Positions 36,594 to 48,213 of a DNA stretch of 64,000 nucleotides are shown here, in pieces. Source of the DNA: Camelus bactrianus (taxonomy: Eukaryota; Chordata; Mammalia; Artiodactyla; Camelidae); NCBI RefSeq assembly GCF_048773025.1, contig NC_133566.1, positions 4,935,501-4,999,500 of the forward strand, in the 5' to 3' direction. The notes beneath the pieces are model-generated. The model did no database searches. It worked only from the letters and a program-made list of their open reading frames with translations, and was not told the origin of the DNA. The stretch's first letter is position 1. Every line of letters starts with the position of its first letter. Position numbers and translations under genes: made by a program.

Positions 36594-39500
36594 AAGTGTG
36601 TGTGAAAGCCGTCCTTCACCTAGCTTGTTGGGAACACAAAGTTTCTCTTCAGTTGCAAACTCCACTCCATACATATATATGGGGAGGTACTAGCTCCAAC
36701 TCGGTTTTACAGTGAAAACTGCAGGAACTTCTAACCGGCACTAGGAAACAGACTGAGAAACCAGAGTAAAAGTTTCTCCTGCAACCCGTTCCCTTTGTGC
36801 TAGTTGAACGAACGTATCTCCAGATGCTCAGTTCTGAGTGATAAGTGTGTGTGAAAGCCGTCCTTCACCTTGCTTGTTGGGAACACAAAGTTTTTCTTCA
36901 GTTGCAAACTCCACTCCATTCATATACATGGGGATGTACTAGCTCCAACTCGGTTTTACAGTGAAAACTGCAGGAACTTCAAACCGGCACTATGAAACAG
37001 ACTGAGAAACCAGAGTAAAAGTTTCCCCTGCAAACCGTTCCCTTTGTGCTAGATGAACGAACGTCTCTCCACATGCTCAGTTCTGACAGAAAAGTGTGTG
37101 TGAATGCCGTCCTTCACCTAGCTTGTTGGGAACACAAAGTTTCTCTTCAGTTGCAAACTCCACTCCATATATATATATGGGGAGGTACTAGCTCCATCTC
37201 GGTTTTACAGTGAAAACTGCAGGAACTTCAAACCGGCACTAGGAAACAGACTGAGAAACCAGAGTAAAAGTTTCTCCTGCAACCCGTTCCCTTTGACGCA
37301 GATGAACGAACGTCTCTCCACATGCTCAGTTCTGAGAGATAAGTGTGTGTGAAAGCCGTCCTTCACCTAGCTTGTTGGGAACACAAAGTTTCTCTTCAGT
37401 TGCAAACTCCACTCCATACATATATGGGGAGGTACTAGCTCCAACTCTGTTTTACAGTGAAAACTGCAGGAACTTCAAACCGGCACTAGGAAACAGACTG
37501 AGAAACCAGAGTAAAAGTTTCTCCTGCAAACCGTTCCTTTTGTGCTAGATGAACGAACGTATCTCCAGATGATCAGTTCTGAGAGATAAGTGTGTGTGAA
37601 AGCCGTCCTTCACCTTGCTTGTTGGGAACACAAAGTTTCTCTTCAGTTGCATACTCCACTCCATACATATACATGGGGAGGTACTAGCTCCAACTCGGTT
37701 TTACAGTGAAAACTGCAGGATCTTCAAACCGGCACTAGGAAACAGACTGAGAAACCAGAGTAAAAGTTTCTCCTGCAACCCGTTCCCTTAGTGCTATTTG
37801 AACGAACGTATCTCCAGATGCTCAGTTCTGAGAGATAAGTGTGTGTGAAAGCGGTCCTTCACCTAGCTTGTTGGGAACACAAAGTTTCTCTTCAGTTGCA
37901 AACTCCACTCCATACATATATATGGGGAAGTACTAGCTCCAACTCGGTTTTACAGTGAAAACTGCAGGAACTTCAAACCGGCACTAGGAAACAGACTGAG
38001 AAACCAGAGCAAAAGTTTCTCCTGCAACCCGTTCCAATTGTGCTAGATGAACGAACGTCTCTCCACATGCTCGGTTCGGAGACATAAGTGTGTGTGAAAG
38101 CCGTCCTTCACCTAGCTTGTTGGGAACACAAAGTTTCTTTTCAGTTGCAAACTCCACTCCATTCATATATATGGGGAGGTACAGGCTCCAACTCGGTTTT
38201 ACAGTGAAAACTGCAGGAACTTCAAACCGGCACTAGGAAACAGACTGAGAAAGCAGAGTAAAAGTTTCACCTGCAACCCGTTCCCTTTGTGCTAGATGAA
38301 CGAACGTCTCTCCACATGCTCGGTTCTGAGAGATAAGTCCGTGTGAAAGCCGTCCTTCACCTAGCTTGTTGGGAACACAAAGTTTCTCTTCAGTTGCAAA
38401 CTCCAATCCATACATGTATATGGAAGTACAAGCTCCAAGTCGGTTTTACAGTGAAAACTGCAGGAACTTCAAACCGGCACTAGGAAACAGACTGAGAAAC
38501 CAGAGTAAAAGTTTCTCCTGCAACCCGTTCCCTTTGTGCTAGATGAACGAACGTCTCTCCACATGCTCAGTTCTGAGAGATAAGTGTGTGTCAAAGCCGT
38601 CCTTCACCTAGCTTGTTGGGAACACAAAGTTTCTCTTAAGTTCCCAACCCCATTCCATACAAATATATGGGGAGGTACTAGCTCCATCTCGGTTTTACAA
38701 TGAAAACTGCAGGAACTTCAAACCGGCACTAGGAAACAGACTGAGAAACCAGAGTAAAAGTTTCCCCTGCAAACCGTTCCCTTTGTGCTAGATGAACGAA
38801 CGTATCTCCACATGCTCAGTTCTGACAGATATGTGTGTGTGAAAGCCGTCCTTCACCTAGCTTGTTGGGAACACAAAGTTCCTCTTCAGTTCCCAACACC
38901 ACTCCATACATATATATGGGGACGTACTATCTCCAAATCGGTTTTACAGTGAAAACTGCAGGAACTTCAAACCGGCACTAGGAAACAGACTGAGAAGCCA
39001 GAGTAAAAGATCTCCTGCAACCCGTTCCCTTTGTGCTAGATGAACGAACGTCTCTCCACATGCTCAGTTCTGAGACATAAGGGTGTGTGAAAGCCGTCCT
39101 TCCCCTAGCTTGTTGGGAACACAAAGTTTCTCTTCAGTTGTAAACTCCAATCCATACATATATATGGGGAGGTACTAGCTCCAAATCGGTTTTACAGTGA
39201 AAACTGCAGGAACTTCAAACCGGCACTAGGAAACAGACTGAGAAACCAGAGTAAAAGTTTCCCCTGCAAACCGTTCCCTTTGTGCTAGATGAACGAACGT
39301 CTCTCCACATGCTCAGTTCTGACAGATATGTGTGTGTGAAAGCCGTCCTTCACATAGCTTGTTGGGAACACAAAGTTTCTCTTCAGTTGCAAACTCCACT
39401 CCATATATATATATGGGGAGGTACTAGCTCCATCTCGGTTTTACAGTGAAAAATTCAGGAACTTCAAACCGGCACTAGGAAACAGACTGAGAAACCAGAG

Positions 39501-39654
39501 TAAAAGTTTCTCCTGCAACCCGTTCCCTTGGAGGCAGATGAACGAAAGTCTCTCCCAATGCTCAGTTCTGAGAGTTAAGTGTGTGTGAAAGCCGTCCTTC
39601 ACCTAGCTTGTTGGGAACACAAAGTTTCTCTTCAGTTGCAAACTCCACTCCATA

Positions 39655-39664
39655 CATATATATG
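39655..39664. other. Example of the TA box: palindrome CATATATATG
   Basis: This 10-bp perfect palindrome lies in the reference unit and, with variation, in most units. It is the least stable part of the monomer. Forms seen include CATATATACATGG, CATATACATGG, an extra TA pair, and a 16-bp pure AT run. Slippage in this alternating tract accounts for most of the differences in unit length (249, 251 and 253 bp). The run is AT-rich and could melt easily or extrude as a small cruciform; that is inference. Confidence 0.75.
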
Positions 39665-39692
39665 GGGAGGTACTAGCTCCAACTCGGTTTTA

Positions 39693-39704
39693 CAGTGAAA
39701 ACTG
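39693..39704. other. Example of a short internal dyad: CAGT-GAAA-ACTG
   Basis: CAGT and ACTG are perfect reverse complements around a four-base GAAA, and the pattern recurs in most units. As RNA it would form a four-pair stem closed by a GNRA-type tetraloop. It overlaps the CTGCAG hexamer that begins two bases before its end. The stem is too short to claim a function. Confidence 0.5.
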
Positions 39705-39809
39705 CAGGATCTTCAAACCGGCACTAGGAAACAGACTGAGAAACCAGAGTAAAAGTTTCTCCTGCAACCAGTTCCCTTTGTGCTAAATGAACGAACGTCT
39801 CTCCAGATG

Positions 39810-39821
39810 CTCAGTTCTGAG
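39810..39821. other. Example of the conserved terminal dyad: CTCAG-TT-CTGAG
   Basis: This perfect 5-bp inverted repeat around TT sits about ten bases before the unit boundary and recurs in most units. Variants that break one arm occur, such as CTCGG, CTCTG, CTCCG, CTGAC and GTGCTGA, and several of these mark particular HOR unit types. A two-base loop is tight for a hairpin, so a dimeric protein binding site is as plausible as a cruciform. Neither is shown. Confidence 0.6.
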
Positions 39822-40820
39822 AGATAAATGTGTGTGAAAGCCGTCCTTCACCTAGGTTGTTGGGAACACAAAGTTTCTCTTCAGTTGCAAATTCCACTCC
39901 ATAATTATATATGGGGAGGTACTAGCTCCAAATCGGTTTTACAGTGAAAACTGCAGGAACTTCAAACCGGCACTAGGAAACAGACTGAGAAAGCAGAGTA
40001 AAAGTTTTTCCTGCAACCCGTTCCCTTTGTGCTAGATGAACGAACGTCTCTCCACATGCTCAGTTCTGAGAGATAAGTGTGTGTGAAAGCCGTCCTTCAA
40101 CTAGCTTGTTGGGAACACAAAGATTCTATTCAGTTGCAAACTCCACTCCATACATATATATGGGGAGGTACTAGCTCCAACTCGGTTTTACAGTGAAAAC
40201 TACAGGAACTTCAAACCGGCACTAGGAAACAGACTGAGAAACCAGAGTAAAAGATCTCCTGCAACCCGTTCCCCTTGTGCTAGATGAACGAACGTCTCTC
40301 CACATGCTCAGTTCTGAGAGATAAGTGTGTGTGAAAGCCGTCCTTCACCTAGCTTGTTGGGAACACAAAGTTTCTCTTCAGTTGCTAACGCCACTCCATA
40401 CATATATATGGGGTGGTACTAGCTCTAAATCGGTTTTACAGTGAACACTGCAGGATCTTCAAACCGGCACTAGGAAACTGACTGAGAAACCATTGTAAAA
40501 GTTTCTCCTGCAACCCGTTCCCTTTGTGCTAGATGAACGAACGTCTCTCCACATGCTCAGTTCTGACAGATATGTGTGTGTGAAAGTCGTCCTTCACCTA
40601 GCTTGTTGGGAACACAAAGTTTCTCTTCAGTTGCAAACTCCACTCCATATATATATATGGGGAAGTACTAGCTCCATCTCGGTTGTACAGTGAAAACTGC
40701 AGGAACTTCAAACCGGCACTAGGAAACAGACTGAGAAACCAGAGTAATAGTTTCTCCTGCAGCCCGTTCCCTTAGTGCTATTTGAACGAACGTATCTCCA
40801 GATGCTCAGTTCTGAGAGAT

Positions 40821-41069
40821 AAGTGTGTGTGAAAGCGGTCCTTCACCTAGCTTGTTGGGAACACAAAGTTTCTCTTCAGTTGCAAACTCCACTCCATACA
40901 TATATATGGGGAGGTACAGGCTCCAACTCGGTTTTACAGTGAAAACTGCAGGAACTTCAAACCGGCACTAGGAAACAGACTGAGAAAGCAGAGTAAAAGT
41001 TTCACCTGCAACCCGTTCCCTTTGTGCTAGATGAACGAACGTCTTTCCACATGCTCGGTTCTGAGAGAT
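40821..41069 (+). repeat. Chimeric monomer at the junction of the 11-unit HOR copies
   Basis: The left part (GAAAGCGGTCC, CATACATATATATGG) matches the unit at 37837. The right part (GGTACAGGCTCC, GAGAAAGCAGAG, TTTCACCTGC) matches the next unit, at 38086. The switch lies in or beside the TA box, between the CATAC of the first type and the GAGGTACAGG of the second. This is where copy 1 was joined to copy 2 with one unit lost. Confidence 0.83.
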
Positions 41070-43555
41070 AAGTCCGTGTGAAAGCCGTCCTTCACCTAGC
41101 TTGTTGGGAACACAAAGTTTCTCTTCAGTTGCAAACTCCAATCCATACATGTATATGGAAGTACAAGCTCCAAGTCGGTTTTACAGTGAAAACTGCAGGA
41201 ACTTCAAACCGGCACTAGGAAACAGACTGAGAAACCAGAGTAAAAGTTTCTCCTGCAACCCGTTCCCTTTGTGCTAGATGAACGAACGTCTCTCCACATG
41301 CTCAGTTCTGAGAGATAAGTGTGTGTCAAAGCCGTCCTTCACCTAGCTTGTTGGGAACACAAAGTTTCTCTTAAGTTCCCAACCCCATTCCATACAAATA
41401 TATGGGGAGGTACTAGCTCCATCTCGGTTTTACAATGAAAACTGCAGGAACTTCAAACCGGCACTAGGAAACAGACTGAGAAACCAGAGTAAAAGTTTCC
41501 CCTGCAAACCGTTCCCTTTGTGCTAGATGAACGAACGTATCTCCACATGCTCAGTTCTGACAGATATGTGTGTGTGAAAGCCGTCCTTCACCTAGCTTGT
41601 TGGGAACACAAAGTTCCTCTTCAGTTCCCAACACCACTCCATACATATATATGGGGACGTACTATCTCCAAATCGGTTTTACAGTGAAAACTGCAGGAAC
41701 TTCAAACCGGCACTAGGAAACAGACTGAGAAGCCAGAGTAAAAGATCTCCTGCAACCCGTTCCCTTTGTGCTAGATGAACGAACGTCTCTCCACATGCTC
41801 AGTTCTGAGACATAAGGGTGTGTGAAAGCCGTCCTTCCCCTAGCTTGTTGGGAACACAAAGTTTCTCTTCAGTTGTAAACTCCAATCCATACATATATAT
41901 GGGGAGGTACTAGCTCCAAATCGGTTTTACAGTGAAAACTGCAGGAACTTCAAACCGGCACTAGGAAACAGACTGAGAAACCAGAGCAAAAGTTTCCCCT
42001 GCAAACCGTTCCCTTTGTGCTAGATGAACGAACGTCTCTCCACATGCTCAGTTCTGACAGATATGTGTGTGTGAAAGCCGTCCTTCACATAGATTGTTGG
42101 GAACACAAAGTTTCTCTTCAGTTGCAAACTCCACTCCATATATATATATGGGGAGGTACTAGCTCCATCTCGGTTTTACAGTGAAAACTGCAGGAACTTC
42201 AAACCGGCACTAGGAAACAGACTGAGAATCCAGAGTAAAAGTTTCTCCTGCAACCCGTTCCCTTGGAGGCAGATGAACGAAAGTCTCTCCCAATGCTCAG
42301 TTCTGAGAGTTAAGTGTGTGTGAAAGCCGTCCTTCACCTAGCTTGTTGGGAACACAAAGTTTCTCTTCAGTTGCAAACTCCACTCCATACATATATATGG
42401 GGAGGTACTAGCTCCAACTCGGTTTTACAGTGAAAACTGCAGGATCTTCAAACCGGCACTAGGAAACAGACTGAGAAACCAGAGTAAAAGTTTCTCCTGC
42501 AACCAGTTCCCTTTGTGCTAAATGAACGAACGTCTCTCCAGATGCTCAGTTCTGAGAGATAAAAATGTGTGAAAGCCGTCCTTCACCTAGGTTGTTGGGA
42601 ACACAAAGTTTCTCTTCAGTTGCAAATTCCACTCCATAATTATATATGGGGAGGTACTAGCTCCAAATCGGTTTTACAGTGAAAACTGCAGGAACTTCAA
42701 ACCGGCACTAGGAAACAGACTGAGAAAGCAGAGTAAAAGTTTTTCCTGCAACCCGTTCCCTTTGTGCTAGATGAACGAACGTCTCTCCACATGCTCAGTT
42801 CTGAGAGATAAGTGTGTGTGAAAGCCGTCCTTCAACTAGCTTGTTGGGAACACAAAGATTCTATTCAGTTGCAAACTCCACTCCATACATATATATGGGG
42901 AGGTACTAGCTCCAACTCGGTTTTACAGTGAAAACTACAGGAACTTCAAACCGGCACTAGGAAACAGACTGAGAAACCAGAGTAAAAGATCTCCTGCAAC
43001 CCGTTCCCCTTGTGCTAGATGAACGAACGTCTCTCCACATGCTCAGTTCTGAGAGATAAGTGTGTGTGAAAGCCGTCCTTCACCTAGCTTGTTGGGAACA
43101 CAAAGTTTCTCTTCAGTTGCTAACGCCACTCCATACATATATATGGGGTGGTACTAGCTCTAAATCGGTTTTACAGTGAACACTGCAGGATCTTCAAACC
43201 GGCACTAGGAAACTGACTGAGAAACCATTGTAAAAGTTTCTCCTGCAACCCGTTCCCTTTGTGCTAGATGAACGAACGTCTCTCCACATGCTCAGTTCTG
43301 ACAGATATGTGTGTGTGAAAGTCGTCCTTCACCTAGCTTGTTGGGAACACAAAGTTTCTCTTCAGTTGCAAACTCCACTCCATATATATATATGGGGAAG
43401 TACTAGCTCCATCTCGGTTGTACAGTGAAAACTGCAGGAACTTCAAACCGGCACTAGGAAACAGACTGAGAAACCAGAGTAATAGTTTCTCCTGCAGCCC
43501 GTTCCCTTTGAGGCAGATGAACGTAAGTCTCTCCACATGCTCAGTTCTGAGAGAT
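40821..43555 (+). repeat. 11-unit HOR, copy 2 (2735 bp)
   Basis: This matches copy 1 at a constant offset of 2735 bp from about 40900 to 43500. I noticed only about eight single-base differences, for example GTCTTTCC for GTCTCTCC, GAGCAAAAG for GAGTAAAAG, ATAGATTG for ATAGCTTG and GATAAAAATG for GATAAATGTG. The first unit is a chimera, and the last unit ends CCCTTTGAGGCAG where copy 1 ends CCCTTAGTGCTATTTG, so the duplication breakpoints lie inside those units. Confidence 0.92.
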
Positions 43556-44801
43556 AAGTGTGTGTGAACGCCGTACTTCACCTAGCTTGTTGGGAACACA
43601 AAGTTTCTCTTCAGTTGCAAATTCCACTCCATAAATATATATGGGGAGGTACCAGCTAAAATTCGGTTTTACAGTGAAAACTGCAGGAACTTCAAACCGG
43701 CACTTGGAAACAGACTGAGAAAGCAGAGTAAAAGTTTCTCCTGCAACCCGTTCCCTTTGTGCTAGATGAACGAACGTCTCTCCACATGCTCAGTTCTGAG
43801 AGATAAGTTTGTGTGAAAGCCGTCCTTCAACTAGCTTGTTGGGAACACAAAGATTCTATTCAGTTGCAAACTCCACTCCATACATATATATGGGGAGGTA
43901 ATAGCTCCAACTCGGTTTTACAGTGAAAACTGCAGGAACTTCCAACCGGCACTAGGAAACAGACTGAGAAACCAGAGTAAAAGGTCTCCTGCAACCCGTT
44001 CCCTTTGTGCTAGATGAACGAACGTCTCTCCACATGCTCGTTTCTGAGAGATATGTGTGTGTGAAAGCCGTCCTTCATCTAGCTTGTTGGGAACACAAAG
44101 TTTCTCTTCAGTTGCAAACGCCACTCCATACATATTTATGGGGTGGTACTAGCTCTAAATCGGTTTTACAGTGAACACTGCAGGATCTTCAAACCGGCAC
44201 TAGGAAACAGACTGAGAAACCAGAGTAAAAGTTTCTCCTGCAACCCGTTCCCTTTGTGCTAGATGAACGAACGTCTCTCCACATGCTCAGTTCTGAGAGA
44301 TAAGTGTGTGTGAAAGCCGTACTTCACCTAGCTTGTTGGGAACACAAAGTTTCTCTTCAGTTCCCAACTCCACTCCATATATATATATATAGGGACGTAC
44401 TATCTCCAAATCGGTTTTACAGTGAAAACTGCAGGAACTTCACACCGGCACTAGGAAACAGACTGAGAAACCAGAGTAAAAGTTTCTCCTGCAACCCGTT
44501 CCCTTTGTGCTAGATGAAAGAACGTCTCTCCACATGCTCAGTTCTGAGAGATAAGTGTGTGTGAAAGCCGTCCTTCAACTAGCTTGTTGGGAACACAAAG
44601 ATTCTATTCAGTTGCAAACTCCACTCCATACATATATATGGGGAGGTACTAGCTCCAACTCGGTTTTACAGTGAAAACTGCAGGAACTTCAAACCGGCAC
44701 TAGGAAACAGACTGAGAAGCCAGAGTAAAAGTTTCCCCTGCAAACCGTTCCCTTTGTGCTAGATGAACGAACGTCTCTCCACATGCTCAGTTCTGACAGA
44801 T

Positions 44802-46542
44802 AAGTGTGTGTGAAAGCCGTCCTTCACCTAGCTTGTTGGGAACACAAAGTTCCTCTTCACTTCCCAACACCACTCCATACATATATATGGGGACGTACTA
44901 TCTCCAAATCGGTTTTACAGTGAAAACTGCAGGAACTTCAAACCGGCACTAGGAAACAGACTGAGAAGCCAGAGTAAAAGATCTCCTGCAACCCGTTCCC
45001 TTTGTGCTAGATGAACGAACGTCTCTCCACATGCTCAGTTCTGAGACATAAGGGTGTGTGAAAGCCGTCCTTCCCCTAGCTTGTTGGGAACACAAAGTTT
45101 CTCTTCAGTTGTAAACTCCAATCCATACATATATATGGGGAGGTACTAGCTCCAAATCGGTTTTACAGTGAAAACTGCAGGAACTTCAAACCGGCACTAG
45201 GAAACAGACTGAGAAACCAGAGTAAAAGTTTCCCCTGCAAACCGTTCCCTTTGTGCTAGATGAACGAACGTCTCTCCACATGCTCAGTTCTGACAGATAA
45301 GTGTGTGTGAAAGCCGTCCTTCACATAGCTTGTTGTGAACACAAAGTTTCTCTTCAGTTGCAAACTCCACTCCATATATATATATGGGGAGGTACTAGCT
45401 CCATCTCGGTTTTACAGTGAAAACTGCAGGAACTTCAAACCGGCACTAGGAAACAGACTGAGAAACCAGAGTAAAAGTTTCTCCTGCAACCCGTTCCCTT
45501 GGAGGCAGATGAACGAAAGTCTCTCCCAATGCTCAGTTCTGAGAGTTAAGTGTGTGTGAAAGCCGTCCTTCACCTAGCTTGTTGGGAACACAAAGTTTCT
45601 CTTCAGTTGCAAACTCCACTCCATACATATATATGGGGAGGTACTAGCTCCAACTCGGTTTTACAGTGAAAACTGCAGGATCTTCAAACCGGCACTAGGA
45701 AACAGACTGAGAAACCAGAGTAAAAGTTTCTCCTGCAACCAGTTCCCTTTGTGCTAAATGAACGAACGTCTCTCCAGATGCTCAGTTCTGAGAGATAAAT
45801 GTGTGTGAAAGCCGTCCTTCACCTAGGTTGTTGGGAACACAAAGTTTCTCTTCAGTTGCAAATTCCACTCCATAATTATATATGGGGAGGTACTAGCTCC
45901 AAATCGGTTTTACAGTGAAAACTGCAGGAACTTCAAACCGGCACTAGGAAACAGACTGAGAAAGCAGAGTAAAAGTTTCTCCTGCAACCCGTTCCCTTTG
46001 TGCTAGATGAACGAACGTCTCTCCACATGCTCAGTTCTGAGAGATAAGTGTGTGTGAAAGCCGTCCTTCAACTAGCTTGTTGGGAACACAAAGATTCTAT
46101 TCAGTTGCAAACTCCACTCCATACATATATATGGGGAGGTACTAGCTCCAACTCGGTTTTACAGTGAAAACTATAGGAACTTCAAACCGGCACTAGGAAA
46201 CAGACTGAGAAACCAGAGTAAAAGATCTCCTGCAACCCGTTCCCCTTGTGCTAGATGAACGAACGTCTCTCCACATGCTCAGTTCTGAGAGATAAGTGTG
46301 TGTGAAAGCCGTCCTTCACCTAGCTTGTTGGGAACACAAAGTTTCTCTTCAGTTGCTAACGCCACTCCATACATATATATGGGATGGTACTAGCTCTAAA
46401 TCGGTTTTACAGTGAACACTGCAGGATCTTCAAACCGGCACTAGGAAACTGACTGAGAAACCATTGTAAAAGTTTCTCCTGCAAACCGTTCCCTTTGTGC
46501 TAGATGAACGAACGTCTCTCCACATGCTCAGTTCTGAGAGAT
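44802..46542 (+). repeat. 11-unit HOR, partial third copy (seven units, 1741 bp)
   Basis: This matches copy 2 from 41566 at an offset of 3236 bp, through the GACGTACTATC, AAGGGTGTGTG, GGAGGCAG, ATAATTATATATGG, AAAGATCTCC and CTAACGCC units, and then stops. The five units at 43556-44801 that separate it from copy 2 are of mixed types, some related to HOR units. Confidence 0.88.
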
Positions 46543-48036
46543 AAGTGTGTGTGAAAGCCGTCCTTCACCTAGCTTGTTGGGAACACAAAGTTTCTCTACA
46601 GTTCCCAACTCCACTCCATACATATATATGGGGACGTACTATCTCCAAATCGGTTTTACAGTGAAAACTGCAGGAACTTCACACCGGCACTAGGAAACAG
46701 ACTGAGAAACCAGAGTAAAAGTTTCTCCTGCAACACGTTCCCTTTGTCCTAGATGAACGAACATCTCTCCACATGCTCAGTTCTGAGAGATATGTGTGTG
46801 TGGAAGCCGTCCTTAACCTAGCTTGTTGGGAACACAAAGTTTCTCTTCAGTTGCAAGCTTCATTCCATACATATATATGGGGAGGTACTAGCTCCAACTT
46901 GGTTTTACAGTGAAAACTGCAGGAACTTCAAACCGGCACTTGGAAACAGACTGAGAAACCAGAGAAAAAGTTTCTCCTGAAACCCGTTCCCTTTGTGCTA
47001 GATGAACGAACGTCTCTCCACATGCTCAGTTCTGAGAGATAAGGGTGTGTGAAAGCCGTCCTTCCCCTAGCTTGTGGGGAACACAAAGTTTCTCTTCAGT
47101 TGTAAACTCCAATCCATACATATATATGGGGAGGTACTAGCTCCAACTCGGTTTTACAATGAAAACTGCAGGAACTTCAAACCGGCACTAGGAAACAGAC
47201 TGAGAAACCAGAGTAAATGTTTCTCCTGCAACCCGTTCCCTTTGTGCTAGATGAACGAACGTCTCTCCACATGCTCAGTTCTGAGAGATAAGTGTGTGTG
47301 AAAGCCATCCTTCACCTAGCTTGTTGGGAACACAAAGTTTCTCTTTATTTCCCAACTCCACTCCATACATATATATGGGGAGGTACTAGCTCCAACTCGG
47401 TTTTACAGTGAAAACTGCAGGAACTTCAAACCGGCACTAGGAAACAGACTGAGAAACCAGAGTAAAAGTTTCTCCTGCAACCCGTTCCCTTTGTGCTAGA
47501 TGAACGAACGTCTCTCCACATGCTCAGTTCTGAGAGATAAGTGTGTGTGAAAGATGTCCTTCACCAAGCTTTTTGGGAGCACAAAGTTTCTCTTCAGTTG
47601 CCAACTCCACTCCATACATATATATGGGGAGGTACTAGCTCTAAATCCTTTTTACAGTGAAAAATTCAGGAACTTCAAACCGGCACTAGGAAACAAACTG
47701 AGAAACCAGAGTAAAAGTTTCTCCTGCAACCCGTTCCCTTTGTGCTAGATGAACGAACGTCTCTCCACATGCTCAGTTCTGAGAGATAAGTGTGTGTGAA
47801 AGCCGTACTTCACATAGCTTGTTGGGAACACAAAGCTTCTCTTCAGTTCCCAACTCCACTCCATACATATATATGGGGAGGTACTAGCTCCAACTCGGTT
47901 TTACAGTGAAAACTGCAGGAACTTCACACCGGCACTAGGAAACAGACTGAGAAACCAGAGTAAAAGTTTCCCCTGCAACCCATTCCCTTTGTCCTAGATG
48001 AACGAACGTCTCTCCACATGCTCAGTTCTGAGAGAT
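46543..48036 (+). repeat. Six mixed monomers between HOR domains
   Basis: This transitional run includes a GCAAGCTTCATTCC unit like those at 49032 and 52511, an AAGGGTGTGTG unit and the travelling subtype k at 47539-47787. It has no internal higher-order order of its own. Confidence 0.72.
47539..47787 (+). repeat. Travelling unit subtype k, second copy
   Basis: This unit shares AAAGATGTCC, CACCAAGCTTTTTGGG, TTGCCAACTCC and AAATCCTTTTTACAG with the units at 23903, 59489 and 61978. Its own changes include GGGAGCAC and GAAAAATTCAGG. Confidence 0.84.
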
Positions 48037-48207
48037 AATTGTGTGTGAAAGCCGTCCTTCACCTACCTTGTTGGGAACAGAAAGATTCTCTTCAGTTGCA
48101 AACTCCACTCCATACATATATATGGGGAGGTACTAGCTCCAACTCGTTTTTACAGTGAAAACTGCAGGAAATTCAAACCGGCACTAGGAAACAGACTGAG
48201 AAACCAG

Positions 48208-48213
48208 AATAAA
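48208..48213 (+). other. AATAAA hexamer in a variant unit (example)
   Basis: The common GAGTAAAAG has become GAATAAAAG, creating an AATAAA. The change is linked to GTTCATTTTGTGC further along the same unit. The same linked pair appears at 51691-51696 and in further units to the right. It matches the animal polyadenylation hexamer, but with no gene nearby I do not infer a working signal. Confidence 0.6.

Larger units (their letters stand above)
25146..37836 (+). repeat. Shuffled-module satellite domain, about 51 units
   Basis: Domain-specific markers recur here at irregular spacing: AAAGATTCTATTCAG, CATATACATGTTGAGG, GCAGGATCTTC, CCCTTTATGCTAG, CTGAGGGATAAG, CAGTTTC-type CATTTCCCAACTCC and TAGTTGAACGAACGTATC. 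Groups of four units form at least two modules (P and Q) repeated at 10-, 16- and 20-unit spacings. There is no single clean period, so the block looks like a HOR partly scrambled by repeated exchanges. No gene is present. Confidence 0.78.
39577..39825 (+). repeat. Near-consensus reference monomer (249 bp)
   Basis: This unit is offered as a reading key because it departs from the commonest base at only about four places by eye. These are GATCTTC for GAACTTC, CCAGTTCCC for CCCGTTCCC, CTAAATG for CTAGATG and CCAGATG for CCACATG. In order it holds a (GT)4 run at bases 3-10, the CCTTCACCTAGCTTGTTGGG block, a TA box near bases 75-88, a GGTACTAGCTCC block, a GAAA-loop dyad near bases 117-128 and a PstI-type CTGCAG. 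The AAACCGG to GAGAAACCAGAG block follows, then the CCCGTTCCCTTTGTGCTAGA block and a terminal CTCAGTTCTGAG dyad. The TA box and the bases just after it vary most between units; the two ends vary least. Confidence 0.9.
38086..40820 (+). repeat. 11-unit HOR, copy 1 (2735 bp)
   Basis: Units start at 38086, 38335, 38582, 38831, 39079, 39328, 39577, 39826, 40075, 40323 and 40572. Markers in order include GGTACAGGCTCC; GATAAGTCCGTGTG with CATACATGTATATGGAAG; CTTAAGTTCCC; CCTCTTCAGTTCCC with GACGTACTATC; AAGGGTGTGTG with CCCCTAGC; CCCTTGGAGGCAG; CCATAATTATATATGG; TAAAAGATCTCC; TTGCTAACGCC with AACCATTGTAAAAG; and AAAGTCGTCC with CGGTTGTACAG. The next copy follows directly. Confidence 0.92.

Noticed and set aside
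37289-37303. Unusual TTTGACGCAGATG near a unit end as a possible junction with other DNA.
   Set aside because: Related forms (GGAGGCAGATG, GAGGCAGATG) occur in units at about 39530, 42265, 43510 and 45500, so it is a unit-type marker rather than foreign sequence.
39577-39825. CENP-B box in the monomer.
   Set aside because: The essential pattern NTTCGNNNNANNCGGGN is not met on either strand. CCCGTTCCCTTTGTG resembles one end of the reverse complement but lacks the CGAA half, and GTTCGTTCATC has TTCG but not the required A and CGGG.
39577-39825. The monomer as an ancient dimer of about 125 bp.
   Set aside because: AAAGTTTCTC occurs twice in each unit, about 130 bp apart, followed by TGCAA in both cases, but flanking sequence does not align convincingly between the two halves. 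The similarity is too short to claim.
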